A DNA stretch of 58,210 nucleotides, taken from NCBI RefSeq assembly GCF_002877365.1, contig NZ_MCWZ01000294.1:1-58210 (forward strand). The letters are read 5' to 3'. Shown here in pieces: positions 19,013-26,825 of this stretch. Every line of letters begins with the position of its first letter. Position 1 is the stretch's first letter. A program made the position numbers and the translations under genes. The stretch is from Vibrio sp. 10N.261.55.A7. GTDB taxonomy: Bacteria; Pseudomonadota; Gammaproteobacteria; Enterobacterales; Vibrionaceae. Below the pieces are notes generated by a model, which saw only the letters and a list, made by a program, of their open reading frames with translations, had not been told where the DNA came from and did not search any database.

Positions 19013-19900
19013 TCAGTCTTCAGCCCAATTGAATTTACTCTCGTCGACACCCTCTTTTGCTTCTTTAATGCGCTCTCTTCTAAATTGTTCTTCGCGTCGA
19101 GCATCGTCGATCTCTTGTATGATGGCGGCAAGATCAGCTTCAATGTCTTGTTCGACAAACTGGCCAGTCAATTTGGTTTCAGGTTTCAAATCACCTTTCT
19201 CAAAAATTGCCCAGATCTCTTTGGCATACTCTGTTGTCGCTAGCTCTGGAGCAAACTGCGCGTAATAATCTCTTATGTTATTGATATCACGGGTGAGCAT
19301 CCACTCGGCATTATTGTTTGCAGCGGCATCCACGGCTTGAGGCAAATCAATAATTACTGGCCCATATTCATCAACCAACACATTAAATTCAGACAAGTCA
19401 CCATGAATTAAACCCACACACAGCATTTTAACGACATACGTCATCATGACCGCATGGTCTTCAAGCGCTTGCTCTTCTGACATCATCACATCGTTGAGCC
19501 TAGGTGCGACATAGCCTTCATCATCTGTAACAAGCTCCATGAGAAGCACGCCATCGTAACAACCATAAGGTTCAGGAACACGTACACCCGCCGCAGCCAG
19601 TTTATACAGCGCGTCTACTTCGGCACTTTGCCACACTTTTTCTTGCTGATCTCGGCCAAAGCCAGAGCCTTTTTCCATCGCGCGCGCGCGGCGGCTGTTT
19701 CTGACTTTACGTCCTTCTCGGTAGGCAACGGCCTTTTTGAAGCTGCGCTGCGTGACCTCTTTGTACACTTTGGCACAGCGGATCTCTTCGCCGCTGCGTA
19801 CAATGTACACATCGGCTTCTTTGCCACTCATGAGTTGGCTAGTTACCTCGTCGACTAAACCATCGTCAACTAAAGGCTGTATTCTTTTCGGTATTTTCAT
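19013..19900 (-). CDS. RIO-type serine protein kinase
   Basis: The 295-residue cytosolic protein is an RIO1-like kinase. The glycine-poor nucleotide loop is in MSGKEADVYIV (about residues 24-34), the ATP lysine in CAKVYKE, the catalytic loop in LIHGDLSEFNVLV (about 164-176, Asp in HGD) and the metal-binding Asp in IIDLPQAVD (about 182-190). The C-terminus is charged (DDARREEQFRRERIKEAKE). Archaeal and eukaryotic RIO kinases act in ribosome maturation; the bacterial role is not established. Length and motifs suggest an active kinase. No operon partner. Confidence 0.9.
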   Translation of the reverse strand: MKIPKRIQPLVDDGLVDEVTSQLMSGKEADVYIVRSGEEIRCAKVYKEVTQRSFKKAVAYREGRKVRNSRRARAMEKGSGFGRDQQEKVWQSAEVDALYKLAAAGVRVPEPYGCYDGVLLMELVTDDEGYVAPRLNDVMMSEEQALEDHAVMMTYVVKMLCVGLIHGDLSEFNVLVDEYGPVIIDLPQAVDAAANNNAEWMLTRDINNIRDYYAQFAPELATTEYAKEIWAIFEKGDLKPETKLTGQFVEQDIEADLAAIIQEIDDARREEQFRRERIKEAKEGVDESKFNWAED

Positions 19901-20283
19901 AGCGTCGTTATACGCTAGTTAACTCGAAGATGTAATGTCTAATCGACAAAAAATTAAGTATTTCGTAGCTAATTGATACTAAATAGTGCCTTTGGGAGGT
20001 GAGAACAATCGGCGAATGAACAATACAAGTTTCGCAAAAAAAACGAGAGACCCTGATCATTAGTTGCGTTGCTAGGTCGCTATAAGGAGGTATTGCCTTT
20101 ATAGAACACCCTTCTTCTTGGATTCCACATCACAACTTTTATATGCAACGAAATGATTCGCCAGTTTGATGCCGCTGGTTACATATAATTAACAATCAAT
20201 GAATTAGTAACCTTACACTAGGCTGTAGCGTGACGGGTAAGGTTGAGAACAATCAATAACGCAGATAAACAGGGACAGTGCAT
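19901..20283. other. Non-coding gap between the RIO kinase and the Stv-like gene
   Basis: About 380 bases. The two genes are divergent, so both promoters should lie here. An AAGGAGGT sequence near 20083 looks like a ribosome-binding site but is followed only by a four-codon frame. I see no gene. Confidence 0.4.
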
Positions 20284-20913
20284 ATGACGATGAAGGTACC
20301 AAAAGGGGCTATTTTTGCAAAACATGAAATTGGCAGACATCTCTACTTGTGGTCTAAGTCAAAAGGAAAGGCGACGTCAAAACACCTAATCATTAGCGCC
20401 CATGGATGCACGTCGAATAAGAAACCAATTAAGCTAAAGTACGGCCAGAATTTTTCTTTTTACTGTGAGCATGGCTTTACTCAAGGTGGTGCCATGGATA
20501 TCAGAAAGTTAGCGTCAGGCTACGTTGAGCCAAGGCAGGTGATAAGCAATTCAGCATTGGACTATGATTATGTTCTTTCGAAGTATCAAAGCAGCACGGA
20601 GTCAGAAACCTATGCCTATATTGCAAAAGGGATGCATGATTTAGAAGCGTACTATCGTGATGTATTGAAGCTGGACGATGATACTGTGCAGAGCTTTTTA
20701 ATGCAGCACAACGGCACTGTGCAAATGGATGTATTGACCATACGAAATCGCTCTTGTGGGACAGCACCCACTTTCTATGAAACGGTGAAAGCCGTGCAAG
20801 AGGCAGGGCTTAAATATGACCATATCCATTGCTCATTTTGTCGTGGATTTGCAGACAAACCGAACTCGGGTCAGCAAGAGCCTATCCCCCGTGGCACCTC
20901 AATTTTCGACTAA
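20284..20913 (+). CDS. Stv domain protein (putative adhesin family), function uncertain
   Basis: The 209-residue protein begins with KVPKGAIFAKHEIGRHLYLW and continues HLIISAHGCTSNKK (about residues 37-50), which I associate with the putative adhesin Stv family. There is no signal peptide or membrane helix, so export would need another route, and the adhesin label is weak. A conserved-looking C-terminal stretch KYDHIHCSFCRGFADKPNS (about 181-199) carries Cys and His. The start is the ATG at 20284, with AGGG nine bases upstream; the GTG at 20278 overlaps that spacing. It is a single-gene unit ending in a terminator. Confidence 0.65.
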   Translation: MTMKVPKGAIFAKHEIGRHLYLWSKSKGKATSKHLIISAHGCTSNKKPIKLKYGQNFSFYCEHGFTQGGAMDIRKLASGYVEPRQVISNSALDYDYVLSKYQSSTESETYAYIAKGMHDLEAYYRDVLKLDDDTVQSFLMQHNGTVQMDVLTIRNRSCGTAPTFYETVKAVQEAGLKYDHIHCSFCRGFADKPNSGQQEPIPRGTSIFD

Positions 20914-21307
20914 GAGTGACATTTTACTAAAGAGCGGACGGCCAGATGGTCGTCCTTATTGTTTGGACCGCTTTCGTTGACTATCAGGTTATGAGCGTTC
21001 GATTCCAAAGAACAATATTCTCTTGCAAGGAGTTACAACTGCTTTCGTAATCAGATGGATATTTAAACCATTGCGTTGGACTCCCTCACCGCCCATTACT
21101 AAGTTAGAAAAGGCTAGACTGGTCGATCGTGAAGTGACTAAGTAATTGAATTCATGCGATTGAATTTAAGCGGTTGAATATATAGGTAACGATGTTTTAG
21201 CCAACGGTATTGTTTACACGCTTGTTTTAGAGGGAACGACTGTCACCGAGAAGCGGCGAGTGAATAGAATACGTATCGAACAGACACAGATATTAATAGG
21301 GATAAGA
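20914..21307. other. Non-coding gap upstream of the carbonic anhydrase gene
   Basis: About 390 bases containing the terminator of the Stv-like gene at 20936 and presumably the carbonic anhydrase promoter. No gene or repeat was found by eye. Confidence 0.4.
20936..20960 (+). terminator. Probable terminator after the Stv-like gene
   Basis: GGACGGCCAGATGGTCGTCC forms a short stem, followed by the weak T-rich tail TTATTGTTT. Confidence 0.6.
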
Positions 21308-22177
21308 ATGAATAAAAGGATTTACACTGCGTGCACTTTGGTTGCACTGTCATCACTACTGGTGAACGCAAAATCGTCAGACAGCCAGACACACGCGCCG
21401 GTTTCAGACAAGGTTATTGCAGAGCAAAGAAAGGCGCTTGCGACGAACACCGATGGGAAAGGCTTTGGGCCGCAATCACCGCGAGATATCGACAACATCA
21501 GCGGAGAAAACTCTAGGATCTTCTCTGCAGCGCCAACTTCGACACAAATGAATTTGTGTAATATCCATTTCCACAAGAACGCGGAGCACAAAGGCGGGGA
21601 GTTTACGCTTTATGCGGGCAATGGAGATGGGCGTGGGTTTCAAAGTGGGTATCAGTATTCGGGTGAATTAACCCCAAGTGAGCTCACACCCATAGACAGC
21701 AAGATTTGCCCAAGTAATCATGGCGGGCTCGACGTGGGTGATACGATTGAAGTTCACTACGTATACTCAACTGCGCAGGTTGACCCTGGCGCGACACTTG
21801 GCGCTTGTTTAAACGATGCGATTGGCAATCCACAACTGCGCGTAGAGACTCAAGTATATGTTCTTATCAATGATCCTAGCGGGGCAGACTTTACAACATT
21901 GACGAAGCACCAAAATGTGGATGGATACCACCAAGCCATAAATATTCCGACGGACACCGGCTCACCCATTCAATATGCGGGTTCAACTACAGGGCCTAGC
22001 TACAATGAGGCGGGGTCGCCCTTTCAAGTGACTTGGAGCGTGCGCCCTGGGGTGAAGAAAGTGGACATTAAGACTGTCGGGCAATGGTGTGAAGGGAACG
22101 CTTTTAATGAGGATTATGGTCATGGTGTGAGAAACTTAGTGACTAACCCTAAACTGCTCTCTGATGCCGAACAATAA
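21308..22177 (+). CDS. Delta-class carbonic anhydrase (exported)
   Basis: The product hydrates carbon dioxide to bicarbonate. The 289-residue protein starts at ATG 21308 (GGGATAAG upstream) with a signal peptide (MNKRIYTACTLVALSSLLVNA), so it should act in the periplasm or outside. It carries the delta-class motif CNIHFHKNAEHKGGEF (about residues 80-95), in which the HxH pair is expected to bind zinc, and IEVHYVYS (about 152-159) supplying the third His. Delta-class enzymes were first known from marine diatoms and also occur in marine bacteria. It faces the YHYH operon across a terminator. Confidence 0.85.
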   Translation: MNKRIYTACTLVALSSLLVNAKSSDSQTHAPVSDKVIAEQRKALATNTDGKGFGPQSPRDIDNISGENSRIFSAAPTSTQMNLCNIHFHKNAEHKGGEFTLYAGNGDGRGFQSGYQYSGELTPSELTPIDSKICPSNHGGLDVGDTIEVHYVYSTAQVDPGATLGACLNDAIGNPQLRVETQVYVLINDPSGADFTTLTKHQNVDGYHQAINIPTDTGSPIQYAGSTTGPSYNEAGSPFQVTWSVRPGVKKVDIKTVGQWCEGNAFNEDYGHGVRNLVTNPKLLSDAEQ

Positions 22178-22194
22178 GCTATTTTCTGCAGACT

Positions 22195-22222
22195 AAAGAC
22201 AGGCCTTGGCTTGTCTTTTTTA
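22195..22222 (+). terminator. Terminator after the carbonic anhydrase gene
   Basis: AAAGACA pairs with TGTCTTT around GGCCTTGGCT, followed by TTTT, 18 bases past the stop codon. Confidence 0.75.
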
Positions 22223-22326
22223 TTTCGCAGTCTTATTACCAAGCAACCTATACGTAAGTGCTGATCAGTCAGTAAAACGTACAACTCAACGAACGACTCC
22301 TTTACACTTCAGATGAACTGACGCAA

Positions 22327-22914
22327 TTAACGTGCATTGAGTGAAATATTTTGAGATTCACCTTGTGCTACGTTCTCGTATATTGGCTGGGCGACAGACA
22401 AGTGAACTTCTCCTAAAGAGTGAGGGAACGATATTTCCAACGAACTGACAGTCACAATAGCGTGCGAACCAGAGAATCGGAATTCTGTGCGATGACCAGG
22501 GTCTGTGTTGTCGTCTACAGCGGTTGTACTGAGGGAAATTCGAGTGTGATTCAACTGGATCTGACTCTCTTTTTCCAATAGTTGGGCGAGTCTGTCACTT
22601 AAAGCTGGGTCGTGAATATCTTCTTCCGTTAATAGGAGTGAATGTTCTCCCGTTAGCCACGCCTGATGATCTTGTAGGCGTGCCAGCCAGTTTTCCATAT
22701 TTACGTATAGCCTAAGCTCAATTTGACCATCGCGTAATATGACTTGCGCGGCGGTTTGGTTGGGAGTGTGGGCGAACACATGATTTGAAGAAATCAGCCC
22801 GATAATGAGAAGGTGCAAGACAACAAGGTGACGAAGCCATAGAGTGTTCAGCATCTTTACTGGGTGTAAATATGAGATGGATTGCGCTAACTGCCTTATT
22901 CGGTGTGTTTTCAT
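22327..22914 (-). CDS. Exported protein of unknown function, last gene of the YHYH operon
   Basis: I do not recognise the family. From the ATG at 22914 (AAGGA about ten bases upstream) the product is 195 residues with a long basic N-terminus, a hydrophobic stretch (LVVLHLLIIGLISS) and a signal-peptidase-like site VFA-HT. The mature part is about 150 residues, soluble, beta-rich in appearance with no cysteines. The short start after export (AHTPNQTAAQVILRDGQIEL) is somewhat like the N-terminal domain of HupE/UreJ-type proteins, but no membrane helices follow. An upstream TTG at 22980 would overlap the YHYH gene by 13 bases; the ATG at 22854 gives a conventional signal peptide. The exact start is uncertain. 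Confidence 0.6.
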   Translation of the reverse strand: MKTHRIRQLAQSISYLHPVKMLNTLWLRHLVVLHLLIIGLISSNHVFAHTPNQTAAQVILRDGQIELRLYVNMENWLARLQDHQAWLTGEHSLLLTEEDIHDPALSDRLAQLLEKESQIQLNHTRISLSTTAVDDNTDPGHRTEFRFSGSHAIVTVSSLEISFPHSLGEVHLSVAQPIYENVAQGESQNISLNAR

Positions 22915-22967
22915 CCGTTGATTATCCTTAGTCTGTGTCCAATTTCTTTGCTGAAAATCGACGCTAT

Positions 22968-24011
22968 TTATTGACGGCAAAACGTGCCAGTTTCCAGCTT
23001 CCCACCATTACTGATCGTTTTCTGCTTAAAATCGAAGCAGTGATTTCTGGTTTTAGAAGGCGTGTAACTAGAGAAGTACTCTGCTCCTTGGTAGCGATAG
23101 CGTAACGTGCGAGTGCCATTTTCATCTTCATAGTGGATTAAATCAGTGACTCCCTCTCTTGGGGGCTTGAGATCCGAGCGTGTTTTTGGCCCTTTAAGCG
23201 GAGCGACTCTTGGTAAAATAGAGCTATCTACCTCTCCGACCAAACATTGGATAATGTAGGGTGGGTTTGGCGAGGTATGGTAGCGATAACCGAACTGCTG
23301 ATCTTCAATGCCATTACACACATCAAGAGTGCCTTGTGGAATATCAGACCCGTTCGGGTTGTTATCCGCAAATAAAGGGTAACCATCGTAGCCCCAACCG
23401 ATGATGGGCTCATCAGCCTTGTTGTTCATGGTATTGATCATGCAAGTCGGTTTAGCGTGATAGTGATAATCGTCTCCTCGCCCAGCATGACCACCGCAGT
23501 CATCGAGTTGCCCGAGCTTAACCGTGTCTTTTTTTGCGTTGTAGCGCTCAACATCAAGCTCCCCTTGCGCCGAATAGTCGTAGATGGGCACGCCGTTTAC
23601 TGCAATACCAAGTGCAGCGTCAATGGTGGTTATTTGAGAGGATAATTGTGGGTGAAGCTTAATTGGAGCGATGTAATTGAGTGCTGGCACGGGTATTTGT
23701 TCATTCGTACCCGTAATGCCATTCATGACATTGTGACTAGGGTAGGTGTCGGATTGAACGTAGGCATAGTCGTTGTCACAGACGACTGACACTTGGGTGA
23801 AACCAGAGTCGATAATAGACTGTTTCACACGCGTACATTCAATGCTTTCAATATGCGTTGAAGGTAAGCTGATTGACTGAGATGGTTTGCCGTTTTTATT
23901 TGGTGGTTTTTTCCCTCGATTCTCCTTTGCGTTAACGGTTACAGAGCATAGAGCTAACGAAAGCAACGTTGAAATGGTAATGACGGTCGAAAGATTTCTG
24001 GCAGTCTCCAA
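22968..24011 (-). CDS. YHYH domain protein (exported)
   Basis: The 347-residue protein has an N-terminal signal peptide (TVITISTLLSLALCSVTVNA) and the YHYH domain, named for the motif seen here as GGHAGRGDDYHYHAKPTC (about residues 172-189), followed by IGWGYDGYPLFAD and FGYRYHTSPNPPYIIQCLVGE. The His-rich motif suggests metal binding, but the family's function is unknown. The start is a TTG at 24011 with AGGAG nine bases upstream; that site overlaps the end of the preceding gene (stop TGA six bases before), so the two are probably translationally coupled. Eight or more cysteines in the mature region suggest disulfides. Confidence 0.85.
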   Translation of the reverse strand: METARNLSTVITISTLLSLALCSVTVNAKENRGKKPPNKNGKPSQSISLPSTHIESIECTRVKQSIIDSGFTQVSVVCDNDYAYVQSDTYPSHNVMNGITGTNEQIPVPALNYIAPIKLHPQLSSQITTIDAALGIAVNGVPIYDYSAQGELDVERYNAKKDTVKLGQLDDCGGHAGRGDDYHYHAKPTCMINTMNNKADEPIIGWGYDGYPLFADNNPNGSDIPQGTLDVCNGIEDQQFGYRYHTSPNPPYIIQCLVGEVDSSILPRVAPLKGPKTRSDLKPPREGVTDLIHYEDENGTRTLRYRYQGAEYFSSYTPSKTRNHCFDFKQKTISNGGKLETGTFCRQ

Positions 24012-24017
24012 AGGTCA

Positions 24018-24698
24018 TCACTCCTGAGCGCTCAGCGTGACTTTGCACAGAATCGTATTGTCCGATTCAATATCAGAAGTCCAGATGAATTGCGCACGCT
24101 TGTCCCATGTTATGCGGTCGTATCCATCCTTAGGTCTCACTTCCGATTTGGAGAATTGCTGTGCTTCAGGCCAATCACTGTAATCGAACGAATTGTTCTT
24201 CCACCCGTCAGGCTCAGGGGTTATGGCATTTTTGCATTCTTCGGAGGGACTTCTAGATTTTTCGCATTGTTTGTTGAGTGGAGCAATGTGCGTAGCAAGA
24301 CATCGCCAATTGGTGTCGGACACCAAGAGTATCGACCCGTTTGTTACTTGTTTAAACTGAGCAATGAAACCACCATCGCCCATCTGTTGTTTACGACTTC
24401 CGATATATTCAAGGCCAGTGTCATTTTCTTTAAAATCTTTGATGATAAAGCTGAGTTCCATTGGTAATGCTGCGGAAAATTGAAAAGACTCTGCATTGAA
24501 AGACCGCTCCGTTGTTATCGAGACAGAGTCTTCCTTAATCAACGTGTCTTCATAATAAAGAGCAAACCAGTTATCCGCCCAGATGTCGGCTTGTATCTCA
24601 ACGAGTTGTGCGGTGCCGCTTGCGGTAGAAAAAGGGGAAACTAAAAGAAGAACAAGGAAAAATATCGAATGAGTAAATGTTCGGGATTGTAGTGTCAT
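24018..24698 (-). CDS. Exported beta-sandwich-like protein, first gene of the YHYH operon
   Basis: The 226-residue product has a signal peptide (SIFFLVLLLVSPFSTASG) and a mature region without membrane helices. ADNWFALYYEDTLIKEDSVS (about residues 40-59) and the later GWKNNSFDYSDWPEA (about 165-179) recall jelly-roll carbohydrate-binding-like domains of glycosidases, in which W..xxFDxSxW recurs. Similar proteins accompany YHYH genes in other marine bacteria, as far as I recall. Four or more cysteines near the C-terminal half suggest disulfides. Function unknown. It leads the operon 24698 to 22327, with 6 bases to the YHYH gene. Confidence 0.7.
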   Translation of the reverse strand: MTLQSRTFTHSIFFLVLLLVSPFSTASGTAQLVEIQADIWADNWFALYYEDTLIKEDSVSITTERSFNAESFQFSAALPMELSFIIKDFKENDTGLEYIGSRKQQMGDGGFIAQFKQVTNGSILLVSDTNWRCLATHIAPLNKQCEKSRSPSEECKNAITPEPDGWKNNSFDYSDWPEAQQFSKSEVRPKDGYDRITWDKRAQFIWTSDIESDNTILCKVTLSAQE

Positions 24699-24878
24699 GA
24701 CGCCTATCTACTGCCTAGAAGTGTTTCATTGATAGTAGTTGGCAAATGGCAATTGTGCGAGAAAAGAGCAGGTTAGAGAGTGATAAACGATGTCAGTGAG
24801 AAGTGATGAGAGCTAGGAAAGCGGTATGCAATGTTTCCTATTACCGCTTCACGATGCTTCACTGAGTATTAGTTGGGA

Positions 24879-25442
24879 TCAAACCTTGCTTGGATAATGT
24901 ATGACATTGTGGAATACAGCGTTTTCTTGACCAGTATTCTTATACCCGTGAGGTTGATTAGCATTAAATCGAACGGCTTGTCCGGCGCTTAACGCGTGCC
25001 ATTTCTCATCAAATAAAATCGACATTTCACCTGAGATACACATGATATGTTCTGTGACACCAAGGTTATGGGCTTCTGATTCATGTTGGTAGTTCGGTGC
25101 GAGGGTAAGTTCAAATATTTCAAACCCTAATGCTGGCTCGAACGGAAATAGCAGGCTCACGAAAAAGCCAACGTTGTACTCTTCTCGCCTTAACTGGTTG
25201 GCGTCTCTAAAAAGGCTGGTTAGCTCACTGTCGGTACTGACTGAAATAAAGTTGGAAAAGGAAACATCAAACCCTGACGCTATTTGCCAAAGCTTTGCCA
25301 CAGTCGGGCTCGATTCGCCTCTTTCGATTTGACCGAGCATGGCCTTGCTGACCCCCGTCGCTTTCGCTGCTTTGTCGAGACTCCAACCCTTCTCTTTGCG
25401 TAAGCGTTTCAAATTATCGCTGACTCTAATTTCTGTTTCCAT
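24879..25442 (-). CDS. XRE family regulator with C-terminal cupin domain
   Basis: The 187-residue protein has an N-terminal HTH (about residues 8-62; LDKAAKATGVSKAMLGQIERGESSPTVAKLW) and a C-terminal cupin (about 108-183; HNLGVTEHIMCISGEMSI, then NQPHGYKN). This architecture is typical of regulators that sense small metabolites. It is divergent from a BenE transporter, and two copies of an 18-bp near-palindrome lie between the start codons, so autoregulation and control of the transporter are likely. Confidence 0.92.
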   Translation of the reverse strand: METEIRVSDNLKRLRKEKGWSLDKAAKATGVSKAMLGQIERGESSPTVAKLWQIASGFDVSFSNFISVSTDSELTSLFRDANQLRREEYNVGFFVSLLFPFEPALGFEIFELTLAPNYQHESEAHNLGVTEHIMCISGEMSILFDEKWHALSAGQAVRFNANQPHGYKNTGQENAVFHNVIHYPSKV

Positions 25443-25461
25443 TTTTTCTCAATAAATAACT

Positions 25462-25479
25462 TGTGCGTTATAGCGCACA
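25462..25479. promoter_or_regulatory. Operator-like palindrome 1 in the XRE-cupin/benE gap
   Basis: TGTGCGTTATAGCGCACA has perfect TGTGCG/CGCACA arms around TTATAG. It lies 20 bases from the regulator start codon. A second copy lies 36 bases away. Confidence 0.7.
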
Positions 25480-25497
25480 AATGCTAGGTTAATTGTA

Positions 25498-25515
25498 TGG
25501 ACGTTATAACGCACA
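25498..25515. promoter_or_regulatory. Operator-like palindrome 2 in the XRE-cupin/benE gap
   Basis: TGGACGTTATAACGCACA matches the first copy at 15 of 18 positions, with one degenerate arm. Its 3' end is 10 bases before the benE start codon, where bound repressor would block transcription or initiation. Confidence 0.65.
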
Positions 25516-25524
25516 TTAAAGGAA

Positions 25525-26709
25525 ATGAACATGACCAAGCTAAAGCTTTCACATATTAGTACCGGTTTTATTGCTGTTTTTATTGGCTATGCGAGTGCAG
25601 CCGCGATTATATTTCAGGCTGCAATGAGTGCCGGAGCAACAGATGAGCAGGTCGCTTCTTGGTTTTGGGCGTTAGGGATTGGTATGGGGGCGACGACAAT
25701 ATTGCTCTCATTACGATACAAGAAACCGATCATCACGGCATGGTCAACCCCGGGCGCCGCCCTGCTGATCACCTCTCTTGATGGTTTATCGATGAATCAG
25801 GCTGTGGCCGTTTTCTTGTTCAGTTCTTTGCTAATCACATTGGTGGGCTTAGCGGGTGTATTTGAGAAATTGCTCAAACAGATTCCGACCGCGATTGCCT
25901 CTGCAATGTTAGCGGGCGTCTTGTTACAGTTTGGGCTAGGCGTGTTCTCTTCTTTAATGCAGGAAACGCAAATCGTTCTAGTGATGCTAGCCATGTTTAT
26001 TTTAGCGAAAACTTGGCTGAAGAATTTACTGATTCCGAGCATTTTTATTGTTGCTCTTTTGATGTGTGCAAACATGGGGAAACTGAACGTGAGTGACGTT
26101 GTATTCGGTCTGACAACGCCAGTGTTTATTGCCCCTGACTTCGAACTATTCTCATTGCTCAGCGTAGGGATTCCACTCTTTATTGTGACTATGGCGTCGC
26201 AGAATCTTCCTGGTTTTGCTGTGCTGAAAGCAAATGGCTATCAGGTGGATTCTTCAAAAATCATTACCACAACAGGGGTGACTGGGCTGTTACTGGCACC
26301 ATTTGGTGGATTTGCGTTCAATCTTGCCGCGATTACTGGGGCAATTTGCATGGGGCCAAATGCGGATGAAGATCCTAAAACACGCTATATGGCAGGTGTC
26401 GCCATGGGAGTGTTCTATCTACTAGCAGGAATTATGGGGATGTCGTTTGTCTCTTTATTTAGTGCGGTGCCATCAGCGATAGTGATCACGGTTGCTGGCC
26501 TTGCCGTGATGCCAACGCTGTTGAATTGTCTATCGGTGTCGATGGCGGACAGCCAATTCCGAGAGCCCGCACTGTTTACGTTTCTGTTCACGGCATCAGG
26601 CATCGATTTGCTTGGTATTGGTAGTGCATTTTGGGGGCTATGTTTGGGACTACTTTGCTGCGGATTCAATGGGCTACAAAGTGGGCGAGTGGTATATAAA
26701 ATCCGATAA
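25525..26709 (+). CDS. benE: BenE family transporter (benzoate/H+ symporter-like)
   Basis: The 394-residue inner-membrane protein has about 12 hydrophobic helices and BenE-family stretches such as KKPIITAWSTPGAALL (about residues 68-83), FIVTMASQNLPGFAVLKANGY (about 219-239) and FGGFAFNLAAITGAICMG (about 258-275). The name-giving member carries benzoate; no aromatic catabolic gene lies next to it here, so the substrate is open. GGAAATGAAC precedes the second Met (25531), which is an alternative start. Probably controlled by the divergent XRE-cupin regulator. Confidence 0.88.
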   Translation: MNMTKLKLSHISTGFIAVFIGYASAAAIIFQAAMSAGATDEQVASWFWALGIGMGATTILLSLRYKKPIITAWSTPGAALLITSLDGLSMNQAVAVFLFSSLLITLVGLAGVFEKLLKQIPTAIASAMLAGVLLQFGLGVFSSLMQETQIVLVMLAMFILAKTWLKNLLIPSIFIVALLMCANMGKLNVSDVVFGLTTPVFIAPDFELFSLLSVGIPLFIVTMASQNLPGFAVLKANGYQVDSSKIITTTGVTGLLLAPFGGFAFNLAAITGAICMGPNADEDPKTRYMAGVAMGVFYLLAGIMGMSFVSLFSAVPSAIVITVAGLAVMPTLLNCLSVSMADSQFREPALFTFLFTASGIDLLGIGSAFWGLCLGLLCCGFNGLQSGRVVYKIR

Positions 26710-26825
26710 GCGAAATGAAATGGATGACGGCAGTTCAATAAAAATAAGAGAAATCGCCAAATAAATGTGACCTACATTCAATACTCGTCTACTTTTATTG
26801 ATAGTGTATGCATTGGGGATTGGGA

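Noticed and set aside
20082..20100. Strong ribosome-binding-like sequence AAGGAGGT near 20083
   Set aside because: It is followed by a TTG frame of only four codons, and no longer frame begins at a suitable distance; there is no gene to support.
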